Source: CAZSHG01 sp964606695 [NCBI: uncultured bacterium] (GTDB taxonomy: Bacteria > UBP14 > UBA6098). Taken from it: DNA of 64,000 nucleotides. The notes under the pieces were generated by a model, which searched no databases, had not been told where the DNA came from, and saw nothing but the letters and a program-made list of their open reading frames with translations. Every line of letters begins with the position of its first letter. The first letter of the stretch is position 1. The stretch is taken from the NCBI GenBank assembly GCA_964606695.1, contig CAZSHG010000014.1:1-64000 (forward strand). Reading direction: 5' to 3'. The position numbers and the translations under genes were made by a program. Below are positions 9,001 through 17,556 of this stretch, in pieces.

Positions 9001-9239
9001 TTGCCGAGATAGTCGTCGTAGCCGCCGTAGCCGGATCTGCCGTCGATTTGGCAGATAATATTGACTTCTTCGGTCGAACCGGCCTCCTCCATCTCATCGA
9101 CGTCGCCGTTGATATAGCTGGAAAGGTTATTATCCGCCCCAATATAGACCATGACAGTCCATTCCGAGGCAATGGCGGAAAACGTGATAAGCAAAAAAGC
9201 AATGAGGATTAAAACTAAGGCAAGAAGATGGCGAAACAT
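6036..9239 (-). CDS. Secreted clostripain-family (C11) cysteine peptidase with sorting domain
   Basis: A 1067-residue secreted protein. After a signal peptide (1-24) comes the C11 opening WTVMVYIGADNNL, catalytic H141 in WNHGGGW and catalytic C199 in GFDACIVG. Beta-sandwich regions follow: a CARDB-like one around 420-530, a fibronectin-like one near 540-640, and a LamG-like one near 690-870. The C-terminus (about 985-1067) is a sorting domain with YPNWPNPFNPAT and PSGTYLARVHL, ending KMILLK, as on type IX secretion cargo. It probably degrades extracellular protein or peptide. AAGGAG precedes the ATG, inside the palindrome TCCTTAATTAAGGA (9247-9260). Confidence 0.9.
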   Translation of the reverse strand: MFRHLLALVLILIAFLLITFSAIASEWTVMVYIGADNNLSSYINGDVDEMEEAGSTEEVNIICQIDGRSGYGGYDDYLGNWSTVRRYEIQGGSSTNNQIDAGFIADLGELNSEDPDVLRDFAIWAIDNYPAERYMLVIWNHGGGWARPAPFAPYKAIVWDDTNGDGSGIEFSNGEYATMLSEIYDHLGHSISIVGFDACIVGLLEAEYETMGYADYLVHSEANVPGEGWDYDFLVSLTADPFCSEEDVINWLIDEYATYYSSSSVTMSGLRLDHDHNDYQIALNDFTRELILAGGMSNTNITSSVSSARDFGSSLVDVYDIAVEVDSRNIGGSGSALDLAAQALQDAQGYPIAAPGKPLVRSHQNGYSGAAGIMAYTPTGSASSAWSNLDFAECNLWDEFINNYTSLPSVKLAYWGNTTGKYIETGSTVDLYIRARNLGSSIASSVTATISSWHPLVTIVDNSATFGNISAGEIKTAVSPFQISVSTAVGESTFVPFEITFNTGKTSKVVLTALGEVNNPPTIAYLIDPYDYARWQNGTPTLSWTVPNDPDSDPLHFEVQWDDNPGFTSPINIDSESSALGFGPSVPRVPGSGSCSYTVNSQGEGAMVNGNTYWWRVRAKDEFHNGPWSSARSITIDNAVETNDWHQTTDAQFFADDIIDLGVADNSVFLQGAVTLIDDDMEYASESEAWSVWNTYDGGSDVEVTLEDRRQVSGALSLRIRDRNSSAYGGAWQTFDPINQGVLRGYAKIYNPALGDASEFMGLHNGTDYSGSFETGIVVYCKEDTLKFWDGSGHIIHTSMDSLWHYYEIEFDVASNTCDLSIDGSPAGSFTCGGLSQFTMLAVGTKLLGSSTTGTAYWDDFLLISNEDADSGVIIGQPVAYNWHPAGTDNWGHVKWTQNNGDSIKVTVMYKTGSSPWEIFTEDFASGTTGDIDITDLATTDSVQIKATLYKRTGHDLPVMFDWTVDWNSMPIFADESIAKPDGFQLYPNWPNPFNPATMIAFNTPENGPVQIVVYNVHGDVVYNETKYRSAGQHYFRFDGSGLPSGTYLARVHLSGESRETKMILLK

Positions 9240-9302
9240 GGTGGTCTCCTTAATTAAGGAACTATTTACAAACCACTCTTTTTTTTCGTTCGCCTCCGAT
9301 CT

Positions 9303-9318
9303 TTGTTATTAATAACAA
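9303..9318. promoter_or_regulatory. Perfect 16-bp palindrome upstream of the C11 peptidase gene
   Basis: TTGTTATTAATAACAA is fully self-complementary with no spacer and lies 64 bp upstream of the peptidase start codon, in an AT-rich spacer. Its position and symmetry suit a dimeric repressor or activator site. No regulator can be named from the sequence. Confidence 0.45.
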
Positions 9319-9448
9319 TACGGATTTATCCGGGGAATTTCAACCCCCAGGCACTTTTTTTCGAAATAGACATAACCTATTACAATGTATAATGATAAGC
9401 CTATCATAGTATGAGATACTACGATCTTTTTTTAGCCAGGAGTAAATT

Positions 9449-12274
9449 CTAATCCAGAAAATCTTCAGGTTCCGAATCGAAATCTCCTTTGCAAGGCGGG
9501 CAACAGAAATAATAACGTTGACCCTCGAAATCCGAATACGCGGTATATTCATCAACTGTTACTTCATTGCCCATGACGGGACATAGTGCTTTCAGACTGT
9601 TGTCCGCTCCGAATCTTAACACGTTACCGGGAACCACAAAACCCTCGTCAAGAGCCTTCTGAACCTTTTCCTCTCCCTGGCACGACGGGCAACAGTGGTA
9701 ATATTTCTTGTTGTCGATTACGGTGAAGGTCGTTTTGTCGTCAACAATCCCTGAATTGCCCATGACCGGGCAGGTGTAATGCTTGCCCTTGCCGTCTATG
9801 AGCCAGACATTGGCTTCGATGAGTTTACCATTATGAGATTGATCGATTCGATTGTCGGCGTAGCCGTGGCCGTCATTAAGAGTGATTTCTGGTTCGGCGT
9901 GGCCGTGGTCACAATCCTCTCCGTGGACGTGGCCGTCGGTAGTCATGGGTCTTTCGCGGACTGGTGCAGAGCCGTGATCGTGGCCGTCATCCTCGCTGTG
10001 ATCTGTTTCTGCGTAACTTTCGCCTCCATCATCGACCAAACCGCCATAACCGGCGCCCATAAGGACATCGCCGGGAAGGCCGAAATGATATACCACGCTG
10101 GCGACGTAATTCCTGCCGACCAGCGGGCCGTAAACCAGCTCCGTCGAAACGCCCGAAGCGAAGGGATCCGCCGTGCCCTGAAGGGGCGATACGGTCTGGA
10201 CTTCATCGAGAGCGTTCCAGACGCCCACGGTAAAGGAGATCGGGCCGGTGCGGAAGGTGGCGGCGACGTCGTTAATGGCGAAAGGATCGGTCTCAGACAT
10301 TCCGAACGAATTTTCCGGCAACTCCTGCGGACCGAACAGGGTCGAGTTGAGCCAGATTTTAAGGCCATCGACTCCTACGAAATCCTTCCAGATGAATTTG
10401 CCGAAGCCTCGCCATCTGGGCGTGAAGGGCAAGGAAGATGTATTGCCGTCGATAGTGGTTTCGGTGTAATTAACCTCCGAGCCAGCCTGGAGAGTGATAC
10501 CCCTCGCCCATTCCATGGAACCCTGCAGGTGCAGAGAGCCGACATTCGTTGGGCCGTCGGCGTTGGTGTATGTCAGAACGCCGTCGTCGTCGGAAACCGG
10601 GACGATGCGGCTATTGATTTTCGAATATGAACCGCCGCCCGCGAGCGTCAGGATGTCCGTGCCGTAGTATTCCTTCCATTCGGTGCCCAGCGTGATGGCG
10701 TGTCCGCGCTCGTTTACGAGATTATCGGGGACTACCACCGAGATCGACTGGTCGTAACCTTCCATCAAATCCTGCACGGAAGGTCTGAACCTGCCGCCGC
10801 TACCGTAAGACGCCAGCGCCATTAGCTTATCCGAGATGTTCCATTTTAGCGACAGGCGCGGGAAGAGAATCCATTCGCGGGTTGCACCGTCTTCGGAATC
10901 GCCATCGACGCGAAGGCCGGCTTTGACAGTTAGCGGGACGGCGGGGTAAAACTCATCTTCCGCGATCATTGAGATACGGTCATCGGTGCCGTCCAGGCGG
11001 CCTTCGAAGCCTGGAGATTGGTCCTCGATATTCTCGACCCGGTATTCCGCGCCCGCGGAAAACTGCGTGCCGTATAAATCCACACTCCAATTAGACTGGA
11101 GAATCGCGCCCTTTTCAGTAACGACGGTCTGGCGCTCGCCGACTATCTGGTCTAAACCGACGTTGGCCGCCGTTCCTGCTACGTATAGATTTCCGCCGGC
11201 AAGGGGCATATCGATATTGAAATTCCCCTCGTAGCGCCGGGTTATTACGGATCGAATCCAATGTTCGCCGTCGCCGAAGACTTCGCGGTCGTAGCCCATC
11301 ATGCCGCCCAGGCGATTTTCTCGAATATATAAACCGGTTATATTCGCGCTGTAACCCGCGGAGTTATCGAGCGTCAGTTTCATCCTGCCGAAGGAACGTT
11401 CCACCCCGGGCGATTCCGACCAGCCGTCGCCATCTCTGTCGAAAGCGCTTCCGGAAGCCATATCGAAAGCGGTGGCCACCCCGATTCCGCCGATCTCCGT
11501 GGCCAGTTCGCCCTGAAGCTCGTTGCCGCCTACCGTTCGATAATAGGCCGCGATGGAACCTTCCGCGATATCGCCCGACGGCTTCCTGGTCAAAATATCC
11601 AGATGGCCGCCGAGGGCCTTGGCCTGGCTGTATGCCGACGACGCGCCCTTCTTGACTTCCATGCGCGTGATGCCGATTGCGGGATATGAATAGAGCCGGT
11701 AACTGCTGGCAAGTCCGCCGACTTCCGGGATGCCGTCGAGGGTGATCTCGGTGTATCCGCCTGGAAGTCCAAGAAGCCGAAGCTCCGCGCGAGAATCCAG
11801 CGCGCAACATACCTGGACGTTGGCGCCTGCAAGTCCCTGTAAAAGATCGCCCAGGCTGGTAGCGCCGGCATCGCGCCTGTTGATAATATCCGCGCTTCCG
11901 ATGACGTCGCCGCCCATGCCACTACCGCTTCCCGTGGAACTCTCTTCGACCACCACCTCGCTACCTTTTATAGTATTGGAATTCAAGGCGATTTCTATTT
12001 CACTACCCCTGGAAATCTCGATTGTATCGGCTTCGTATGAGATATGGGAGACGGAAATCCTTATCGGGTAAGATATCTCCCCGGCATCGAACGAAAACTC
12101 GCCGTTTAGATCCGTCACATCGCCTGACTTGCCACCTATCACTTTTATATGAGCACCCACAATAGGTTCGCCCGTTCGCGAATCGATAATCATCCCGTCG
12201 ATGTGCTCCGCTATAAGGCTAACGGGCAAAATCGCAATTCCAATTAACGTGATTACTGAAATGATTTTTTTCAT
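9449..12274 (-). CDS. TonB-dependent receptor with His-rich tail and two YHS-like metal domains
   Basis: A 941-residue outer-membrane receptor. It has a signal peptide (1-22), a carboxypeptidase-regulatory-like beta domain (about 24-105), a plug (about 125-235, with NVQVCCALDSRAELRLLGL and ITLDGIPEV) and a 22-strand-type barrel to about 740. Unlike ordinary receptors it does not stop at the last strand: residues 757-813 carry nine histidines (GHDHG, GHVHG, DHGHA), then two CPVMGN...CCPxC units follow (C834/C860/C861/C864 and C897/C924/C925/C928) resembling YHS domains. The substrate is probably a transition or soft metal; this is inferred from the tail. It is monocistronic and divergent from uvrB. 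Confidence 0.9.
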   Translation of the reverse strand: MKKIISVITLIGIAILPVSLIAEHIDGMIIDSRTGEPIVGAHIKVIGGKSGDVTDLNGEFSFDAGEISYPIRISVSHISYEADTIEISRGSEIEIALNSNTIKGSEVVVEESSTGSGSGMGGDVIGSADIINRRDAGATSLGDLLQGLAGANVQVCCALDSRAELRLLGLPGGYTEITLDGIPEVGGLASSYRLYSYPAIGITRMEVKKGASSAYSQAKALGGHLDILTRKPSGDIAEGSIAAYYRTVGGNELQGELATEIGGIGVATAFDMASGSAFDRDGDGWSESPGVERSFGRMKLTLDNSAGYSANITGLYIRENRLGGMMGYDREVFGDGEHWIRSVITRRYEGNFNIDMPLAGGNLYVAGTAANVGLDQIVGERQTVVTEKGAILQSNWSVDLYGTQFSAGAEYRVENIEDQSPGFEGRLDGTDDRISMIAEDEFYPAVPLTVKAGLRVDGDSEDGATREWILFPRLSLKWNISDKLMALASYGSGGRFRPSVQDLMEGYDQSISVVVPDNLVNERGHAITLGTEWKEYYGTDILTLAGGGSYSKINSRIVPVSDDDGVLTYTNADGPTNVGSLHLQGSMEWARGITLQAGSEVNYTETTIDGNTSSLPFTPRWRGFGKFIWKDFVGVDGLKIWLNSTLFGPQELPENSFGMSETDPFAINDVAATFRTGPISFTVGVWNALDEVQTVSPLQGTADPFASGVSTELVYGPLVGRNYVASVVYHFGLPGDVLMGAGYGGLVDDGGESYAETDHSEDDGHDHGSAPVRERPMTTDGHVHGEDCDHGHAEPEITLNDGHGYADNRIDQSHNGKLIEANVWLIDGKGKHYTCPVMGNSGIVDDKTTFTVIDNKKYYHCCPSCQGEEKVQKALDEGFVVPGNVLRFGADNSLKALCPVMGNEVTVDEYTAYSDFEGQRYYFCCPPCKGDFDSEPEDFLD

Positions 12275-12363
12275 GCCATCCTTCCATTCATATAACTTCG
12301 TATTATATTACTCAAATCCGTGTAATAAATCAAGCCTATTTTTCTTTTTTTTTCGATAAAAAA

Positions 12364-12392
12364 TTGAAATAAACTGGATGAATTCTTATATT
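12364..12392 (+). promoter_or_regulatory. Candidate promoter of uvrB
   Basis: TTGAAA (12364-12369), a 17-bp spacer and TATATT (12387-12392) match a housekeeping promoter. The uvrB ATG is only 8 bp beyond the -10 box, so a start site at the usual distance would give an almost leaderless mRNA. AGGA at 12394-12397 would serve as a ribosome binding site only if transcription starts further upstream. No LexA box is visible here. Confidence 0.5.
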
Positions 12393-12400
12393 AGGAATCT

Positions 12401-14455
12401 ATGAAGAAATTTCAACTAAAATCTAATTACAAACCGGCGGGCGATCAGCCTCAAGCAATAGAACAGCTCTGCGAGCGGATTCGCGCCGGAGAGAAATACA
12501 ACACGCTATTGGGCGTCACCGGTTCCGGGAAGACCTTCACCGTAGCCAACGTCATACAGGAAATCCAGAAACCGGTGCTGGTGATGTCGCACAACAAGAC
12601 TCTCGCCGCGCAATTGTTCGGCGAGTTTTCAGGCTTCTTCCCGCGTAACGCGGTGGAATATTTCATCAGCTACTACGATTACTACCAGCCGGAAGCGTAT
12701 ATCCCGTCGTCCGATACGTATATCGAAAAGGACGCCGATATCAACGAGGACATCGACCGCTTGCGCCTGCGCGCCACCACTCACCTGATGGATCGCAATG
12801 ACACACTCATCGTGGCGTCGGTGAGTAGCATTTTCGGGCTGGGCAATCCGAAAGATTACGCCTTCCTGATGGTCGGCGCGAAGGTCGGTGAGATGACGTC
12901 CATACAGGCTTTTTCGCGGCGGCTGGTCGATATCCATTACACGCGCAACGAGTTCGAGCTGGCGCGCGGCACGTTCCGCATTCGCGGGGATGTTATGGAG
13001 ATACTGCCCGCATACGAAAAGGAACTCATCCGCATCGAGTTCTTCGGCGACGAAATCGACCGCATTATCACAGCCGACCCCATGTCCGGCGAAATACATC
13101 AGGAGCTCGAAAAGATTAGCATCTACCCGGCGAAACATTTCGTGACCACAACCGACAAGATGAAGAAGGCGGTCATATCGATTCGCGAGGAACTTGCCGA
13201 ACGTCTGGAGGAACTCAAATCCGCGGGCAAGCTACTGGAGGCGCAACGCCTCGAACAGCGCACCCTCTTCGATATCGAGATGATGCTGGAGGTGGGCTAT
13301 GTCTCTGGAATCGAGAATTACAGCCGTCATCTGGCGGACAGAGAACCGGGAAGCCGCCCATGGTGCCTGCTCGATTATTACCCGGATAATTTTCTGGTTG
13401 TAATCGACGAATCGCACGTCACTATCCCCCAAATCCGCGCGATGTATAACGGCGACCGAAGCAGGAAACAAACGCTGGTCGAATACGGCTTTCGCCTGCC
13501 CTCTGCTCTGGACAACCGGCCACTGAAGTTCGAGGAATTCCTGGAACTTGCGCCGCAGATGCTTTTCGTCAGCGCGACTCCCTCCGATTGGGACATCGAG
13601 ATGTCAGGCGGCACGGTGGTCGAGCAGATCGTACGCCCCACCGGACTAATCGATCCGGAAATCGAGATTCGCGGCACCAAAGGCCAGGTAGAGGATCTTC
13701 TCGCGGAACTCCGCGGGATCACCAAAAAGGGCGAACGTGCGCTGGTAACCACATTGACCAAACGCATGGCGGAAGATCTCGCCGACTATCTCGCCGATTT
13801 CGGTCTCAACGTGCAATACCTGCATAGCGAAATAGACGCGCTGGAACGTGTCGAAATCATCCGCGATTTGCGGCTGGGCAATTTCGACGTGCTAATCGGC
13901 GTGAACCTGCTCCGTGAGGGCCTCGACCTGCCGGAGGTCACTCTGGTGGCCATCATGGACGCCGACAAGGAGGGATTCCTTCGAAGCGAAACCTCTTTGG
14001 TGCAGACGTCGGGACGCGCGGCGAGAAACGTCTCCGGCAAAGTCCTGCTATATGCCGACAGAATCACCAACAGCATGGCGCGAGCCATCGAGGAGACGGG
14101 ACGGCGGCGGCAGAAGCAGGTCGAGTATAACCTGGAGCACAACATCACGCCAACAACCATTGTGAAGAGCGTGGAGGACGTCATGGCCAGCACCGGAATC
14201 GCCGATTCCAGACGCAAGGAGGAAGAGCCGAAACCGGAGAAGCCCGAATATCTCGATTCTCTGCCCATCGAGGCGAAGATCGACGAGCTGGAACGCATGA
14301 TGCGGTCAGCCGCGAAGAATATGGAATTCGAGCAGGCCGCATTCTTCCGCGACGAGATACGCGAGCTGGAAGAAGCGCTCCCCCCCTCCCGCAAAAAGGA
14401 GCGCAAGAAATCCCGCCCCGGCAACCCCGGCAAGAAGATAACGCGATTTTATTAG
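12401..14455 (+). CDS. uvrB: Excinuclease ABC subunit B (UvrB)
   Basis: A 684-residue DNA-damage helicase with the standard UvrB order: Walker A GVTGSGKT (38-45), the beta-hairpin region [12 protein letters not shown] that clamps DNA, the DESH-type Walker B, helicase motifs V/VI ([23 protein letters not shown]) and a C-terminal UVR motif (about 635-670) for UvrC binding. It loads on lesions with UvrA and recruits UvrC for nucleotide excision repair. Length is normal. Codons here are more GC-rich than in the neighbouring surface-protein genes, as is common for conserved genes. It converges with ltaE (9 bp apart). Confidence 0.98.
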   Translation: MKKFQLKSNYKPAGDQPQAIEQLCERIRAGEKYNTLLGVTGSGKTFTVANVIQEIQKPVLVMSHNKTLAAQLFGEFSGFFPRNAVEYFISYYDYYQPEAYIPSSDTYIEKDADINEDIDRLRLRATTHLMDRNDTLIVASVSSIFGLGNPKDYAFLMVGAKVGEMTSIQAFSRRLVDIHYTRNEFELARGTFRIRGDVMEILPAYEKELIRIEFFGDEIDRIITADPMSGEIHQELEKISIYPAKHFVTTTDKMKKAVISIREELAERLEELKSAGKLLEAQRLEQRTLFDIEMMLEVGYVSGIENYSRHLADREPGSRPWCLLDYYPDNFLVVIDESHVTIPQIRAMYNGDRSRKQTLVEYGFRLPSALDNRPLKFEEFLELAPQMLFVSATPSDWDIEMSGGTVVEQIVRPTGLIDPEIEIRGTKGQVEDLLAELRGITKKGERALVTTLTKRMAEDLADYLADFGLNVQYLHSEIDALERVEIIRDLRLGNFDVLIGVNLLREGLDLPEVTLVAIMDADKEGFLRSETSLVQTSGRAARNVSGKVLLYADRITNSMARAIEETGRRRQKQVEYNLEHNITPTTIVKSVEDVMASTGIADSRRKEEEPKPEKPEYLDSLPIEAKIDELERMMRSAAKNMEFEQAAFFRDEIRELEEALPPSRKKERKKSRPGNPGKKITRFY

Positions 14456-14464
14456 CGGCAGTCG

Positions 14465-15490
14465 TTAGTCGTTAACGACTATTCCCTCCATGGCGGAGAT
14501 TGCAGTCTCGATGTCGTTGGCGGAGACCATCAGGTTGGTAACGGCGCGGAGAGTGCGCGGGCCGGTGGTCAGGAGGCGGACGCCGCGTTCTTGTAGCTCG
14601 ATTCGCAGGCGCTCGGCGGGCATGGTATCGATGGCAAAGATGACGATGTTCGTCTCCACAGTCGCCGGGTCCAGGGCGATGCCGGGCATTCGTGAGATCG
14701 CTTCGGCGAAACGTATAGCGTTGGCGTGGTCATCAGCGATTCGGTCGCGGTTGCGTTCCAGGGCGAATAGCGCTCCGGCGGCGATCAAGCCCGCCTGACG
14801 CATCCCGCCGCCGAACATCTTGCGGAATCGTCGCGCGCGGTGGATGGTTTCGGCGTCCCCGAGCAACGCGGAACCCACCGGAGCGCCAAGTCCTTTCGAA
14901 AAGCAGACGCTCACCGTATCGAAATATCTCGCGTATTCGGATTCCGAGATGCCGGAGGCGACAGCCGCATTCCACAGCCGCGCGCCGTCGAGGTGGATTG
15001 CTATTCCGCGATCGTCGCACAGCTCGCGGATTTCGCGGATATTGTCGATCGGCCAGACGCTCCCCCCTCCTCTGTTCGACGTGTTTTCGACCACGACCAG
15101 TTTCGTCGGCGCGAAGTGGACGTTCTTTGGGCGCAATGCCGATTCGACATCGCTCGCAGTAAAGATGCCGCGGTCGCCGTGCAGGAGCTTGATTATCGTC
15201 CCGGACATGACGGCCGGTGCGCCGGCTTCGTAATTGTAGATGTGCGCGGTTTCGTCGCAGATTATTTCATCGCCCGGCTGTGTCAGTGTTCTTATCGCGA
15301 CCTGATTGGCCATGGTGCCCGATGGCGTGTAGAGAGCGGCCTCTTTGCCGAGAAATTCCGCAGTGCGGCGTTCCAGCTCTATGACGGTGGGGTCGTCGCC
15401 CAGGACGTCGTCGCCGACAGCCGCGGAGGCTATAGCCGTGCGCATTTCGTCTGAAGGTTGAGTTACCGTGTCGCTTCGAAGGTCTATCAT
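14465..15490 (-). CDS. ltaE: Low-specificity L-threonine aldolase
   Basis: A fold-type I PLP enzyme of 341 residues. It starts with MIDLRSDTVTQPSDEM, the threonine aldolase signature. H83 is positioned to stack on PLP, D168 (HLDGAR) binds the ring nitrogen, and K199 in CFSKGLGAPVGS forms the Schiff base. It cleaves L-threonine or allo-threonine to glycine and acetaldehyde. Its start is 2 bp from the stop of the CPBP protease gene, so it is the last gene of the riboswitch-led operon. Whether its expression depends on cobalamin is an inference from that position. Confidence 0.93.
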   Translation of the reverse strand: MIDLRSDTVTQPSDEMRTAIASAAVGDDVLGDDPTVIELERRTAEFLGKEAALYTPSGTMANQVAIRTLTQPGDEIICDETAHIYNYEAGAPAVMSGTIIKLLHGDRGIFTASDVESALRPKNVHFAPTKLVVVENTSNRGGGSVWPIDNIREIRELCDDRGIAIHLDGARLWNAAVASGISESEYARYFDTVSVCFSKGLGAPVGSALLGDAETIHRARRFRKMFGGGMRQAGLIAAGALFALERNRDRIADDHANAIRFAEAISRMPGIALDPATVETNIVIFAIDTMPAERLRIELQERGVRLLTTGPRTLRAVTNLMVSANDIETAISAMEGIVVND

Positions 15491-15492
15491 GA

Positions 15493-16194
15493 TTACCCCG
15501 CTATGCTTCCCATGTATTGGTAGTTTGTCAATATCAAGCCCGATGATATCGCCGCGATGCCCATCAAGACGTGCGACAGCGCCACGCCGTAGAAATTTCG
15601 ATATTTGTAGTATATCGCGCCCCAGACGATTCCGATGGCGAAGGTCGCGACCAGTGTAATCCAGTCGCGGTAGATGACGTGCAGGAAGGAGAACAGCGCC
15701 GCGGATAACGTTATCTGCGCGAAGGCCCCGCGAATACCCGCGCGATCCATTTCAGCGAAGATTATCGACCGGAACAAGAACTCCTGCACCGGTCCCAGAA
15801 CGATAATATAGTAGATGACGCTCAGTTTGATTCCGGGGAACATCGCCCTCGGGACGACGCCGAAACGCCTCAGTGCGGCTAATCCGCCAAGCACGACGGC
15901 TATCAGCAGGAGGTTCCATTTGAGCGAGCCGATCAGGTTGTCGGTTCGAAAGCCGAGGTCGCGGAGGGTGTGGTCACTCTCAAAGACGTAAACCACCGCC
16001 AGGATGGTGATTATGTCGAATACGGTCAGTCTGTATCGGAATGGGATGACGTCCAGCCAGACAAGTATTATGGGAATCAAATACCCAACCGCCAGCACCA
16101 GTCCAAAACGCAAGTAGCGCTGGCATGCCGGCCTTTTGGATGATATGTCGCGTTCGCCGTTCATCGCGAATGAATATAATTCAAACGCCGGCAC
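15493..16194 (-). CDS. CPBP-family intramembrane metalloprotease
   Basis: A membrane protein of 233 residues (GTG start) with about six to seven hydrophobic helices and the ABI/CPBP motif set: VQEFLFR (Q137-E138...R142), FSFLHV (H172) and LSHVLMG (H208). In the usual motif the first pair is EE; here the first Glu is Gln. Family members cleave membrane substrates or mature prenylated peptides; the substrate here is unknown. An ATG at 16164 is an alternative start; neither start has a clear ribosome binding site. It sits between the propeller gene (15 bp) and ltaE (2 bp), so all are probably one transcript. Confidence 0.82.
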   Translation of the reverse strand: MPAFELYSFAMNGERDISSKRPACQRYLRFGLVLAVGYLIPIILVWLDVIPFRYRLTVFDIITILAVVYVFESDHTLRDLGFRTDNLIGSLKWNLLLIAVVLGGLAALRRFGVVPRAMFPGIKLSVIYYIIVLGPVQEFLFRSIIFAEMDRAGIRGAFAQITLSAALFSFLHVIYRDWITLVATFAIGIVWGAIYYKYRNFYGVALSHVLMGIAAISSGLILTNYQYMGSIAG

Positions 16195-16209
16195 CGCGCA
16201 AGAGGAAGG

Positions 16210-17556
16210 TTATTTCAGGTAGATTATTTTATTCGATGTTGTCTGGTCGTCGATTTTGGCGCGGACGAGATAGATGCCGGAGGTGATGTTTTTCGACGGT
16301 TGCCATACGACCGTTCTATCATTCCCGTATAAACGGAAATCCAGATTTTCCTCTGCGCCACTGGATTCCCGATCGTAGTCGGGAATGACATCTAAAAGCC
16401 GTCCGTTCACGTCGTATGTCTCGATTTCCGCGCCCGCCGGGGCAGTGATTGTTACCGCGGAATTGAAGGGGTTGGGGTAGGCGGAGATTGCTATGTAGTC
16501 GGGTTTCGCTGGCGTTTCAACGATGCCTGTGGGATCAAAAACATCAACATCCAGCGGTCCGTAGCCTGTGGTTAGTTTATTAATCGTTACGATTCCGTCA
16601 TCTATGATTTCAACAATTTCGATGAAGGACGAATCCATCGATGGAATAAGGGCGTAATCCCCCGATATGGCGAATCCTATCAATCCTGTGCCCTGCAGTT
16701 TGTTTACCGTGTCGTTCGCATCCCAGATAATGTCTCGAGTTGCAATATCGTATGCGAGGAGTCTTCCGCTACCTGGGACACCGACCCAATCGTCGAACAA
16801 AGACGTAACCGAATATGCCACACCGGCTTCGTTATCTAGGACGATTCTCTGCGGTGTGCCACCTATTTTTACAGAATCTATCACTGAAAAACTCGATTTA
16901 TCGATGATGTAAACAGATCCTTCAACATCCATATAATCGCCGGTGCAAATTATATGTAGGTTCCCGTCGCTGTCCTCGGCGATCTGCTGGGGATTAGTGC
17001 CAATAATCATACTATCGATTACATCATAATCCATATTCAATTTCCATAGAATACCCTGGCCATATTCGAAGCTTATCGGGTCGAGGTTGCCGTCGGAAAC
17101 GTAGATATATCCACTGTCCGCGTAAATCCCCTGCGGAGAAAGACAGAAATGTGGTGAAGTCTCCATATCACCACCATAGAGGTTTATAGTAGCTACTGCC
17201 CCGCTTACCCAAAGAGTTGTGTAAATTACTACACCATCGATATACATCAAGTAGGGATTCGATCCCACTGGTAACGAGTAAGTGTCAGCTGGCATTACAC
17301 CTATACCATCAATTAGCCAAATACTTTGAATTTCATTATCACCGGAAGCTACTACCCAGAAACAATCCGTTTCGCCACCAACATCGGAAATTATTTGATT
17401 TGGCATCGAACCGACTGTTATTAAATCGTTATCCAGTGAGTATATCCAGTTCCCGATACTTAAAGTCTCTCCAAGACTGTTCAATACTACATAATTTGTT
17501 TGTGCGAATAAAATACTAACTATGATTGATAGTATTAAAATGAACGCATTTTTCAT
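16210..17556 (-). CDS. Secreted beta-propeller protein with sorting domain, BtuG-like by context
   Basis: A 448-residue exported protein: signal peptide (1-18), then repeated blades of the YncE/SMP-30 type (for example VGSMPNQI, PVGSNPYL, IGTNPQQIAEDSDG, IGGTPQRIVLDNEAG) to about 350. A C-terminal sorting domain follows, with AYPNPFNSAVTI, TSGIYLVRAKI and final KIIYLK. It overlaps the upstream BtuB-like gene by 4 bp (ATGA) in an operon led by a cobalamin riboswitch. In Bacteroides the surface propeller BtuG binds cobalamin on top of BtuB; context suggests the same job here, but anchored by a secretion sorting domain where BtuG has a lipid. The binding role is inferred. Confidence 0.75.
   Translation of the reverse strand: MKNAFILILSIIVSILFAQTNYVVLNSLGETLSIGNWIYSLDNDLITVGSMPNQIISDVGGETDCFWVVASGDNEIQSIWLIDGIGVMPADTYSLPVGSNPYLMYIDGVVIYTTLWVSGAVATINLYGGDMETSPHFCLSPQGIYADSGYIYVSDGNLDPISFEYGQGILWKLNMDYDVIDSMIIGTNPQQIAEDSDGNLHIICTGDYMDVEGSVYIIDKSSFSVIDSVKIGGTPQRIVLDNEAGVAYSVTSLFDDWVGVPGSGRLLAYDIATRDIIWDANDTVNKLQGTGLIGFAISGDYALIPSMDSSFIEIVEIIDDGIVTINKLTTGYGPLDVDVFDPTGIVETPAKPDYIAISAYPNPFNSAVTITAPAGAEIETYDVNGRLLDVIPDYDRESSGAEENLDFRLYGNDRTVVWQPSKNITSGIYLVRAKIDDQTTSNKIIYLK

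Noticed and set aside
9779-10630. 283-residue plus-strand open frame inside the metal-tail receptor gene
   Set aside because: It is antisense to the receptor, has no ribosome binding site and reads as low-complexity shadow sequence.
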